Below, in pieces: positions 37,501 through 47,397 of a stretch of 64,000 bases of DNA (within the stretch, counting starts at the first letter, position 1; every line of letters begins with the position of its first letter). This stretch comes from Calliopsis andreniformis. Lineage: Eukaryota; Arthropoda; Insecta; Hymenoptera; Andrenidae. Made by a program: the position numbers and the translations under genes. The notes below the pieces were generated by a model, which was not told the DNA's origin, did not search any database, and worked only from the letters and a program-made list of their open reading frames with translations. The stretch is taken from positions 7,874,001-7,938,000 of the forward strand of contig NC_135073.1 of assembly GCF_051401765.1 (NCBI RefSeq), given 5' to 3'.

Positions 37501-40500
37501 CTTTTAGTTTTTAAAAGAATCCACCAAAAATGCAAAAGTTTGCAAAATAGAGCGACAAGCCTGTCATTTTTTCAGGAGAAATACTATATAAATTACTAGG
37601 TTTATGTGCCTCCTGGGGGGCAACCCGCTAGCGATATCACATATGTCACATAAACGGTCCCACTGAGGTCTCAGGTTTCAAGAAAAAATTTGGTCGCAAC
37701 CCCTAGTAGCTTTCGCGAAAATAGCTTGTAACAGTTCGTCTGATCCATCTTGTATTACATTTCCACATCCAATAATACTTTTTTATTTGTATGGATTTTA
37801 ATATTTTTTTACTACTTCACAATGTACTTCGACCTTTTTTATACGAACGAAATAATTTTTCAAGCCTTATTTGCTGAATGATTATTACATTCATTTCAAG
37901 CAGGCAATAACTTTTTAATAATGAAAAAGGAAAATGAAATTAAATACAATCTTAGGCAATTTCAATTTTTCAATTTTGTTAAATTTTGTTAGCCATGTCA
38001 CACTTTTATGTTATTCTTTTTATTTTTCTGCGCGATATAAAAAGTATTCGTACATTTTTCAGGCTGCACATGTTCTTTTTTTATTTTCCTTTCAAAAGAT
38101 ATCTATTTTTAAAGAATCCAAAAGAGAAATACAAAATCCTTCTATTTTATGTTTTTGGCTTTCTCACAAACGTCGATGATATTTGTTATAGCAAGAAAAG
38201 GGAGCGATTTAAAATTTTGCACGAAATTTTATCCTAAATATCGTATCGAATTTTATCCAGGATTCTGCTGCGAATTTCATCGCTCCCTATTTCCACGAGG
38301 GGTCAATAAAAGAGCGAACGTTTACCTGTCCAGTTTGTTGAGCATTGTTCGGGTCTCCGCTCTCCTTGCCCCAGCTGCATTTCACCGTTTGACCATTAAT
38401 GTCGGTGTTGTGTACCGCCACAATAGCGTGTGTCGCCGATTCTTTGGTAGAAAACCTGAAATACAATCAGATTAGTTTCAAACGTTTCTCTTTGACATAA
38501 ATAATAGTAACGCGTATTCAAATATTAGACGAGTATGTAAATATTTTTAAATTATGAAAATATTATGTATTGTATACAATAATTGTTTCAAATGGAATGT
38601 GTTAAGGTGTTAAGGTGTGAAATTTGAAAATTTGAAAATTTCCAACTTTCTAAATTTTCGAATTTTCAAATATTTGAATTACAAATTTTCCATTTTCTAA
38701 ACAAGTTCTTCAATTTTAAACTTTTAAATTTTCAAAATTTGAAACATAAACTTTCCAAAATTTTAAATATAAAATTAAAAAATTTTCAAATATTTAAAGT
38801 TTTAATTCCTTAGTCTTCAAAACGTGGTCACATAAAATTTTCTAATTAGGTCAAATTTATAGAATCTTCAAGAGCTTGATTCATATGATTTCATTTTGGC
38901 ATAATAAAAGATAAGATCTCCTGTTGAATACATTCTCGTATAGCATAGAGACCTCTTAAAAACGTCGTAAAGATATTCAGTAAAGTCCTAAAGACGTCCA
39001 AATGATGTCTAACGTAAGACGTTTAGATAAAAAATATACCTGTTTATGACGTCTAAAAACGCAAGTCTTCAAGACATCCATGAAACATGTCTTTAAGACG
39101 TCTTATGCACGTAAATTTCGGATCTCCTTAAAACGTACACTCGTCGAATATTTTTAAGACGTTCAAATTACGTCGTAAGACGTTCAAGCATAAAATGGAC
39201 ATAAAATAGACATCTCGAAGACGTCATGCGCTACCTAGGATCCCGTCTTAACTGACGATTAAAAGAAGCCTACAAGTGCCTATAACCCTCTTCGCGAACT
39301 AAAAACCCAAAATTGATCTCGCCTCGAAAGTTCGTCTCGAAAGCATCAATTCTCTCCGCATACGTGACTTACACGGTCGAGAACCTACGAGCACATAATC
39401 GAAGCATGCAGAGGACTCGGAGGGGCCATATTCGCCACTCTTCCCGCCAGTTACACGGGACCTTATTATCGTAGCTTTAACGAAATGGTCAGCCAGAGGT
39501 GCTCTCACCGACTCCTGCAGTTTAATTTATGCGAGTTTACCGCGCGCACGAATAAGCACGATAATTGTGAATCCCCGAGCCGAATCTAGATTGCCCATGG
39601 ATCCCGAGATTCCACGTTGAATCGTAATCTCTCGTATATCGCGCTACTTTGAATTTCATACAGTTTGGAGAGCGTTCAAAGTGTATCGAGCATGCGAACG
39701 AACACACGATGTTATCGTTCCGTCGATAACGACCGAGTTAACCGAGTGTGTGCCTTCTCTGCTGTTTTCCTCGCCCGCCTGATCTCTGCCCTCAACCTAG
39801 CCCCGTTCCTCCGCGCTGTCGCCAGGACCGCGCTGCTGCACGTTCGTCCCTCGTCCTGCCTATTCGTTCATTATGACCACGGGTGAAAATCAGTAGCGTC
39901 GTTATTCATGGATAACAGGCGGATCGCGTTCCGGCGAGCGCAGACAGCGCCTTCTTATTTATCGGGTCCTTCAATTACGGGGAGGTTAAAGTTTGCCATT
40001 TGGCGTTTGCCCAAGATTCAAGGGGTGATATGTCCCCGTAAATGTCGTCTACGTAACGGGGGTGCCGAGGGGGCGGGGGTTGCGTTATGCCGTACGGCCG
40101 GACATAAACACGTCGTTTTTAGGGGCATTATAATGATAATCTTGTGTGCGGATGCCCGCGAGACTCGGAACACAGTTTCCGTTCTTTAACGAACGGGGCT
40201 GCATTTCCCATGATCAAATGATCCCGTGGAGCAGAGGGAAGAATAAATACTCGGCGGGCTTCTACACCGTGGTCGCGAGCTAGCGAGCGTTTTAGTAGAA
40301 ATTATTCCGACTTAAATTTTGGGAGAAAGAAACGCTCGGATTTTAGGGGGTCTTCTTGTGTTGTGGAGGCACTGTTTGTGTTGCGGATGCACCTTATGAG
40401 CTTGAGGTGTGGGTTTTAGGGGGTATTCTGGTCTAGATCGCAATGTTGTAAGTGTTTTTTGGCATATTTTCCTTTTTTTTATGGCACCACATTTTTGCAT

Positions 40501-43500
40501 TAGATTTCTTCGTATACTTTTTGCTTATATTTAAGGAGTATACATAATTTTTTGAATGTAAGAATATTGAAAATTGTAAGAGATACAGGGGCTTTAATAT
40601 AGTATTTTCTCTGGAAATTGAAAGGGAAATTTATAGCATTCACTATGGTGAGCATCATTGCATAGATGGGATAATTTTACAGGTAAATAAGTTCTGTAGC
40701 TCGGTTGACTTCTTCTGTTCTGTGTACTCTTTTAGATACAAACTGTATAGTATCTTTGTATGTATATTTTCTAAGGGGGTTTTACGTGTTAAAATATAAT
40801 AAATAAATAAAAGTGTCTTCATGGTTGCCATAATTCCGACTGTTCTGCTTATCTAAAATGAACGAATCGAGAATAATCTTCTTCAATATAACTGTGGCTA
40901 TAGCTGGAACTAGAATTGCGCAAAAATATTGAATTCAAAAAATTTGGCAGCACATTAAAGTCAGATTATCAATTTTTCTTGCTATTCTTTATCTTTGACA
41001 CATAATAAATAACACTAAAATACATCGAGACTTCAAAGTTTTAGTTTGGACAATAAAACCGGATGTGCTTAGGATTTTCTCCAAATTTAGTGCCAATCGA
41101 ACCATTTGGGAAAATGTAGTTTTGAGGAAATTGCGTTTGAAGGGTTACTTAATACTATGCATACGGAAAAACAGAATTATAAATGCAGGAAATTAATGGA
41201 TTACGTGCAAAGTATAAAATGTTTTAGAATGTTTGAAAGTGAATGGAAAATATAGAATAAAATTTGTTCGTGGCGCGTTTTGTTTTCGAGAAAATTGAGT
41301 TTGAATTTCAGCCGTGTACGAGTGCACCAAAGTACAGTTTTAAGCGCTCGAGGGGTACACAGGGGTAAGGGAAACACTCGTAGTAGGACTACGATTCTAC
41401 CTATAGTGAACGAGAAGTGTTCCCCTTGTCTCTTTTGTACCCCTCAAGCAGCAAAAACTGTACTTCGATGCACTCGGTGTCCAGTCAAAATTCAAACTCA
41501 ATTTTCACGAAAACGAAGCATGTTACGGAGAAATTTTATTTTATATATTCAAGTTATTGTTTTACGTGGAGTTGCCACGTTTTCGTGTATGTCATTGTTT
41601 ACGAGAAACCTTCTATACAAAGATCAATACTTTCTAGTGAGATACAAGTAAAAATAAATATTTGCTAATGAAACCCCTAGGGTATTTAAAATTCTGTATT
41701 TGTATCTTGATTTAGGCGTATATCAAATAATATTATTGCAAATACGATTTCAAATAATGTATTATTTCATTTTGCAGCTATTTTACTTTTTAAATAAATT
41801 ATGTTACTTTATTTCAAAAAATATTTTTGAAAATATTGAATTGCTTTTTCATATTAAATTGGAATCAGTTTGATGATTATTTCCGCCCTAGTTTTTTGAA
41901 TAAAATAATAATAAGGTATGTATTCGACCATTTGAAATTGCGGTTATTTTAAATAAATTGATATTTTTTTACATTTTTAAATAACGTAGTTAAAAATAAC
42001 GGAAAAATAACAGAAATATTATTTCAAATATTTATTTTTCCTTTTTTTTGTCACAAAAAAAAAAAAAATTGTCAGATCTCTGTTTTTTTATGTGGTACAT
42101 CAAATTGTGTGCACTACTGTACCGTAATAAAACATTCAGCTAACAGTGTGTTCGAACAGTGGATCATACTGTCAAGAGGAGTTCGACTAATAAAGCTTTT
42201 ACTATTTTGTAATCCATAGAATACATTGCTGATTGTGGCAACTGGTACATGGATCTATGTCCATGAGACATAATGCCACAAGTCACACTTTATAAAAGTT
42301 TATGCCTTGTTTCTGCCATTGCAGGGTAAAACAACATAAATCATATTTTATACATATTTGAGTTTCTGATAATTCAAGATTATCATATACAATTTATATT
42401 ATCGATTCAGTGGATTGCATTGAAAGAACTTCTTAAGATATCAAGAGTATAACCAGATACATATCAATAAGGTAGTAAGTTAAGATTCAAAACCTTTGAA
42501 CATCAGCATCTCGAAAACGACACCTCACGATTTACGCAATTTCAAATTAATTTTGTTAAAACACACAGAATTTATATTTTCATCAAAAGGATATCAATTC
42601 GAAGAAATATTTCCCTTAAAAATCGAGAATACATTTTTTACATCTCAAACATCAGCATCTCAGAAACAAAAATATGCCACTCACCCTGTTTCACCTTCCA
42701 GCCACCGATAACCGCATAAACTTCTCAAACTAACCGTACATTAAAAACCATTTCCCATCGAACGTCAGAAGCATCGTACAGCACCGACGCTAACATCATC
42801 GGAGAAATTGAAAGTATTCGACTAGTAGGTCACAGCGCTCACGATGCTCGCGTCCCATATCAGGTTACCTTAAAACGTATATCAGCTATCACTTGGCCCA
42901 TGCCGAGCACGTTCCCCGGCAAAATTCGATCAATTTTCGTCGGTCGGGCATCTCACGGGAGCTAGCTGGTGGATTGACGAATACGACACCGCCTGCCAGC
43001 AAGACCCGGTCGAAAAATCATCGAATTTATCGAGAGATTAGGTCACTTTTAACGTCCGTGCCTGGGACTGCACAATAGGGACTTCCGTGCGGAGGTTCGT
43101 TCCCCGTCCACGTCCTCGAGCACGACGAAGGATGGTCATCGTCAGCAACCCACCCTCTGCGAACCTCCTCTTTCTCGCGCCCGAGTCTAAAGCCCGACCG
43201 ATAACCAGCAGCAGATAAGATTCTTTCTTTTCACCGAGAAGAAAGGATACCTCTCTCCTTCTTCGACCCTTCCTCCACCAACGCCATCATCCCCGTGGCT
43301 GGCTACCGCCTATACAGTGTATCCAGGAGCAAGTCCATACGTCATCCCGAGATATTCGTTTCCGAGGCCCCTGACTATAGAAGAATGGACGAAGGAAGAG
43401 CAATTAGACGGCAGATATCCGAACGGCGGACATTGTCCACGGGTGGTGGAACTGCAGCAGACACGGGAAGAGATACTGACAGGGGTGGACTGAGGGAGTG

Positions 43501-46500
43501 GGTCGGTCGAGGCCGGAAGAAAGAAGAACGATGCTGAATAGCGTAGAATGCGCGCGAGAAGCGTCGGCCAGGTCGAAGGAACCGGATGACGGGGATAGAG
43601 AAAAGAGTTTTTCGTCTCCTTATCCCGCCTCTTTCTTCCGTGGCCCATTGCTCGTTTCGAACCTACCCTTCCGCGCTGCTCCTTGATTCGCTGCGAGATG
43701 GGTCAAGGGAACCCGCCTTTAAGGACTGCTGATAGATACTTTCGTCGAGAATGGGCGAGAGGAAGTGTTTGAAATGGCCAGGAGAAATCGAATTCTTTTT
43801 TTTTTTTTACGTTTATGGCGTTGAATATAAGCCAGTCAAATTTCGGCGCGAAATTTGGAGAACTGTCGAAGTTAGAAATGGTTGATTACCTGCTTTGGGA
43901 GTATATGGGGTCGCTATCGAAACTTTAAAGCCATTTTTCTGGAAACTACTTTCCGCGAGTTCCTGCTGCCGATATCTCTGGGACTAATAAAGCTTTTGAT
44001 TTGAAATTTTAACGGGTTATTGGAAACGTGTTCCCTGGGTTACGGGAGGAATTAGAAGAACGGCGTCGTTTTGAAGTGAATTTGGTGCTTCATGTTGGGT
44101 ATTGCTTGCGTAGGTCGCACATGTACTACGAGAGTGACGGAACAGACATAACAGACAAAAGCTCTTTATGAGTTTAGGAGAAAATTATTTATTAAATATA
44201 TAATATTGAATAATTGGTGTAAAACATAGTTACGTGTTACTTGCATTAAATCATTTTCCTGTTATTATCGAAATTATTTGTAATTTACGTTGGAAGAGTT
44301 TTGTGAACGTATCCTATAATTTTACAAGAATATTGTTTTAAGTTCTGATTCTATAGATATTAGAAAAAGAATCTGACTGTCGTACTTTGTTGATATAAGT
44401 AACAAAATAATTCTACAAAGCAGACATATTTCATAATTTTATCCTTAGTCTTGTAGTTTTCTGCTCTATAAATACTGTAATCAACTAAGACGTTGAAGGA
44501 GATGGCGATACGAGCTTCAAAATGGGTGCAAAGTGATAAAGCGTACGAGTTTCATAAACGCTCCAGACTGTGATCGTAAAACAGTATACGGGTTTCTATA
44601 CATATTATTGCTTCCGAAACCATGCGGAAAGAAAAATTACGTGAAACCATTTGTGTGAAACCGTTTGTGTGATAAGAAGATATTTCCTTGAGAAATATAA
44701 AAATTTGTTTGCAGCGAATTATTATGCGAAATGATCATAACCAGAAATGTTAAATATAAAACGAAGATACGCAGCGTTGTCCGTAATTCATGGTACCTGT
44801 GTTTACTGGTGCATAAGGCACTGTTTTCGAGACAAAATTTGTCTCGATATTGCCTTTTCGAAATGCTTATAATGTTTCATATATATGCAAGACTAAGACT
44901 TACCATAGTGTCAAACTCACGCAAGAAAATTGACTACAAAAATTTTAACTAATCCAACAATAAATTAATAAATAAACTGATTGTTAACTTTAATATTTCA
45001 TGAAAGTCTGTTAGAAAATAATTCTACAGGTAGAAACAAAAGGCAACCAATTATTTTTCCTCGTAATTTTTCCTTTTCACTTCCTCAAAATAACAGAAGG
45101 TTCGGTCGTTATTTTGAATGAATTTGTAACCCAAAATACTTGTAGAAAAAATAATATCAGATGAATCCAACAATTCCATTTTAGTTCGAACAGTTCAGCT
45201 TTTCTGTAGATTCCGTAGAATGCGAAAGCTCAATGCAATTATTTTGATTGCGACCGAATGATTTTTGTTAGTGTGATACGGGTCGAATGGAGAAGCAGAG
45301 CTAATGACACGTGAAACGCTGGATAGCAGCCTTTTATTGTAATATTCGCAATTTGCCCCATGGCAAACGAGATAGGTCCTCGGGTAACAGTGTGTGGCAC
45401 CGAAATCGCAGAGTCATGGTTATTTTCCTCCCGATCGTGCATAAGAGAATATCTGACATAAGAGAATATCGATTGAATATGCAAGTGATTTTGGCCTGCA
45501 TTCCGAAATCAGCCATCAATTTCGAAAGCACCGATGCACCCTCATCAGATGCCAAAAGTTCGGTAAGGACATCATGATGTTGTCAGTACTTTCGAGGAAT
45601 TTCATGGCCGACCTTTTCCATTTGCTGGCCGAATTTCGGCTTTTGCCAATCGAAATTCATCAAACAGAAGCTCTTTCGTATCTTAAACCGAGGCCTTTCA
45701 AATCTATCACGAGTGATTTCCTCTCTTTGCTTCTGTTAATATGATGACACGTTCACTCTTCGTGCTATCGTTATTCGACTACTCTATTATTCTATGCTGA
45801 AATGTCAAATCGATTTTCACTGGAAAAATTTAATACGCGGATGACAGTATCCGCGGAATTTTTTGAAATGAACAAGTTTTAGTGGACTGTGACATTCTGG
45901 TCGGAAGAGCAAGATTGGAAATAGCGATTATTAGAATGTTAAGCTAACGACTGGAAAATGTGGATTAATATACTGTTTAAGCATTTCTGTTGATAGAAGA
46001 AATTGAACCGTTATGAAAATTCAATAAATAGACAAGAAAAATATAATACCACGCCTATAATAGTCTCTGCAGCATTTAAAGCAACTGAAATTACAAAATA
46101 ATAATAATAATGATAACAAATACAATACTTCTTATTAGAAGTCTTTTACTATTCACCCTTTCTCAATATTAACATTCACTTTTGATACTTCAAGTTTCGA
46201 TATAAGTTCCTCATACATTATAATCTTGCTCTAGCTACCGAGCCTCATGAAACCACTCTACCGTATCTCTACACTATAAAAGTACTGTACATCTTTAAAA
46301 CTACAAAGAATCATCTCGCAGTATGAATGTCCACTGCCAGGCATCCCGTGAAAGCACTTTTTAAAATCAAATAACTCGCGCAGATAGTTTTTCGCGCCAC
46401 TTGGGACTCCCCGAGCTAAGATGTCCTTAATACATCCACCAATTAGACTGAGAAGTCTTAAAAGTTCCTGTCCGTCGGAAGTCTAGTTTAAGTACAAGGA

Positions 46501-47397
46501 ATTCACTTTCTCGAACTCTGTGTACGTGGCAGAACTTTTTCTATCGGGCAGCCTTAACTTCCGTTTTGCTCTGCCTCTGCTCGCGAGATGATCTCCGACC
46601 GCGGCACTCCCTTCAACCGCCGTCTTTCACCTTGGGGACTTCCTGTCTCGCTGACATACCGAAGAGATATTACACGTGACGTATATCATCGCGACATTTC
46701 AACAACAATGCCCTCCACGGTCTTCGGGGATATTAAGGATCGAGAGATCGACGGAAGACACGGCTCGTTCGAGCAAACTTTTCGGATTAATAAGTTCAGG
46801 AAGAACCAGCTAGTGTCTTACCGCTGTGCCTGGCGCGTTTCAGGTACCAGCACTTTCTTTGGAATAATTGTTGAACTTTTAAGGATGTTTGTTGAGAGAC
46901 AGATGTGTGCAGGGTGTTACAGAATGATTGAAGTTTGTTAGCGTGTTCTGGGAGTGAAGATGGTTGAGGTAGAGGTAAAGATAAGGGTAAAGTAAATGAA
47001 AAAGGTAAAACTGAATAATTAAAGTTTGTCAAATTTTGAGATATGGTAAAGTTAAGGGAGTAAGATTTTTAAGAAGCTTACGTATGCTTCCTAAATTCCA
47101 TTTTTTCTTGATTAAGATATATCTTTCTTAGAGGATTGCTGTATGTTTTAAGGTGTTCTTGTCATAATTATTTAAGTGGTCAGTTTTAATTTGTATACAA
47201 GAGGAAAATCACTCACCTGATAAAAGCATAACCTTTGTCCTTGAATACACGAATCTCTTGGATGGATCCAAAAGGTGAAAAGGTTTTCTGCACTAGTTCC
47301 TCTGTTAGACCATTGGTTAATCCACCGCAGTAAACTGTGCAGTTTGTTGGACTACTTTGATTGTACACTTCGTCGAATGTTAATGGTTTCGCATTTG
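25494..47397 (-). CDS. Rox8: TIA-1/TIAR family RNA-binding protein (Rox8), 3' half, five exons
   Basis: Exons on the minus strand, 5' to 3': 47397-47217, 38455-38326, 34575-34334, 29126-28943, and a proposed last exon 25535-25494. They join in phase to 258 residues plus stop. The first two exons encode RRM3: [20 protein letters not shown] matches the region preceding and entering RRM3 of human TIA1, and the RNP1-like KGYAFIRF is split across the exon junction. The remaining exons form the low-complexity tail with 12 consecutive Ala, Gly/Val repeats, Tyr/Gln-rich sequence and 7 consecutive Pro. In vertebrates the equivalent tail is a Gln/Asn-rich prion-like domain that drives stress-granule assembly. 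Known family role: binds U-rich RNA, promotes use of weak 5' splice sites, represses translation under stress, and shuttles between nucleus and cytoplasm. RRM1 and RRM2 are missing from the window, so the gene is partial on the right. Confidence 0.9.
25671..25798. repeat. (CT)n tracts in Rox8 last intron
   Basis: Two CT/CTTT arrays (about 25671-25720 and 25775-25793) with a short unique spacer. The minus strand frame through them is Arg/Glu-rich and is not a gene. Confidence 0.85.
26091..26114. repeat. Poly-T run of 24
   Basis: 24 consecutive T on the + strand. It could be the A-tail of a minus-strand retrocopy, but no retrocopy body is recognisable next to it. Confidence 0.85.
28943..29126 (-). 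CDS. Rox8: Rox8 exon: Gly/Pro/Gln-rich tail
   Basis: A 184-base exon. Its first base completes a Gly codon left by the previous exon (GG|A). It then reads [18 protein letters not shown], a His/Thr/Pro stretch, seven Pro, and [10 protein letters not shown], ending at a codon boundary before GTATCC. The acceptor is ACCTGTAAATACAG. The Gly/Trp/Gln and Pro-rich composition is typical of insect TIA-1 tails. Confidence 0.85.
30492..30720 (+). repeat. Diverged direct repeat, copy 1 (partner near 31490-31720)
   Basis: TAAGGATGTCGTTTCACGGA (30541) aligns with TAAGGGCGTCATTTCATAGA (31538), and the flanks align on both sides: GGATCGTAAGAACGCTGAAAGATATT against AGATCGTAAAAGCGTCGAGAGATATT. The offset is 997 bases. 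The similarity fades over about 230 bases. The 80-codon + strand frame in copy 1 is not kept in copy 2, so it is not a gene. Confidence 0.5.
31490..31720 (+). repeat. Diverged direct repeat, copy 2
   Basis: Partner of 30492-30720. The best-preserved core is 31525-31600. No terminal inverted repeats or target duplications are evident, so this may be an old segmental duplication or two fragments of a dispersed repeat. Confidence 0.5.
33104..33331 (-). other. Unassigned protein-like open segment in a Rox8 intron
   Basis: A possible acceptor (CAGTTCTTGCTACAG, with CTAAC about 50 bases upstream) precedes a 75-codon open frame on the minus strand. It reads [20 protein letters not shown] and continues with Leu/Ile-rich helical-looking sequence to [12 protein letters not shown] and a stop. 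Amino-acid balance looks more protein-like than neighbouring chance frames. I do not recognise the family, found no partner exon in 33.4-34.3 kb, and it is out of phase with Rox8. It could be a nested-gene terminal exon, a decayed retrocopy or chance. Confidence 0.2.
33770..34167. repeat. Diverged tandem duplication
   Basis: Unit A (about 33770-33920) and unit B (about 33951-34167) share TGAATTTACGTATTCTTC/TGAATTTACATATTCTTC, TATATAATTTA, and GCATAAAAAAATTGTCAAAA/GCCATAAAAAAATGGTCAAAA. The offset is 181 bases at the left and about 246 at the right. Unit B is longer because of a TTAA-flanked insertion. Confidence 0.7.
34007..34075. mobile_element. 61-bp palindromic insertion with TTAA flanks
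   Basis: TTAACACATTATTTA (34007-34021) and TAAATAATGTGTTAA (34061-34075) are a perfect 15-base inverted repeat. Removing the 61 bases between the TTAA tetramers plus one TTAA restores alignment with unit A of the surrounding duplication, which has TTAG at the matching place. This dates the insertion after the duplication. It resembles a minimal piggyBac-type internally deleted element. Confidence 0.55.
34334..34575 (-). CDS. Rox8: Rox8 exon: Ala/Gly-rich then Tyr/Gln-rich tail
   Basis: A 242-base exon between a GCTTTTCTAG acceptor and a GTAAGC donor. It reads [10 protein letters not shown], 12 Ala, [28 protein letters not shown], then Met/Gln/Tyr-rich sequence ending QQAQYM plus GG of a split Gly codon. 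The TYGQF/YWYPP aromatic-Gln pattern parallels the YGQWGQWYG region of vertebrate TIA1. The GCG/GCC-rich Ala run is likely length-polymorphic. Confidence 0.9.
34576..38325 (-). other. Rox8 intron (3.7 kb)
   Basis: AT-rich, with a GC-richer patch at 36.3-36.7 kb that includes a short GGAT tandem repeat at 36428-36443. A candidate TIR element lies at 35.1-35.5 kb. No exon supported. Confidence 0.7.
35094..35549. mobile_element. Candidate TA-flanked terminal-inverted-repeat element
   Basis: GGTTCCCAAATTACT at 35094 and the reverse complement of AGCACTTTGGGACCC at 35535-35549 match at 12 of 15 positions. Both are bounded outside by TA. Length is 456 bp, non-coding. It fits a Tc1/mariner-type MITE, but TIRs this short could arise by chance. 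Confidence 0.3.
38326..38455 (-). CDS. Rox8: Rox8 exon: C-terminal half of RRM3
   Basis: A 130-base exon between a TTGTATTTCAG acceptor and a GTAAAC donor. Its first base completes the Arg codon of KGYAFIR. It then reads [20 protein letters not shown] and [14 protein letters not shown], ending NNAQQTGQ at a codon boundary. This corresponds to FNSHESAAHAIVSVNG and VKCYWGKE of human TIA1, closing RRM3. Confidence 0.95.
38600..38810. repeat. Low-complexity AAATTTTC/GAAAATTT tract
   Basis: Repeated AATTTTCAAATTTGAAAATTT-like words in both orientations over about 200 bases; simple low-complexity sequence. Confidence 0.7.
38945..39238 (+). mobile_element. GACGTC-palindrome repeat family, copy 1
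   Basis: Aligns over its whole length with 55261-55640. Left end: TAGAGACCTCTTAAAAACGT against CAGAGATGTCTTGAAAACAT; shared AAAGTCCTAAA; shared right part AAGCATAAAATGGACATAAA against AGGCATAAAATAGACATAAA. The interior is made of degenerate GACGT(C)TTTAAGACGTC units. Right end TGCGCTACCTAGG. Confidence 0.65.
41246..41552. mobile_element. Long hairpin (foldback) element, copy 1
   Basis: Left arm (41246-41394) and right arm (41404-41552) are imperfect reverse complements over about 150 bases with a loop of about 10. Matching words include TTTTCGAGAAAATTGAGTTT against the reverse complement of AAACTCAATTTTCACGAAAA, AAGTACAGTTTT, and GAGGGGTAC. Transcribed as part of the Rox8 intron it would fold into a very stable stem. 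A diverged second copy is at 61.3 kb. Confidence 0.75.
44828..44846. repeat. 19-base palindrome
   Basis: CGAGACAAAATTTGTCTCG is symmetric apart from its central base. Nothing around it identifies an element. Confidence 0.6.
47217..47397 (-). CDS. Rox8: Rox8 exon: start of RRM3
   Basis: A 181-base exon with acceptor TTTCTTTTTGCAG and donor GTGAGT. Two bases complete a split codon, then it reads [34 protein letters not shown], and [20 protein letters not shown], ending ATC AG. This is nearly superimposable on the TIA1 segment with VYCGG, LTEQLMRQTFSPFG and IMEIRVFPDKGYSF. It is the most 5' Rox8 exon I can find in the window. Confidence 0.96.

Larger units (their letters stand above)
38456..47216 (-). 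other. Rox8 intron within RRM3 (8.8 kb)
   Basis: AT-rich with CpG-rich islands at about 39.3-40.3, 42.8-43.75 and 46.35-46.75 kb, whose short open frames overlap on both strands and match nothing known. Holds a GACGTC-type repeat (38.9 kb) and a long hairpin (41.2 kb). A 19-base palindrome, CGAGACAAAATTTGTCTCG, sits at 44828-44846. No exon supported. Confidence 0.65.
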
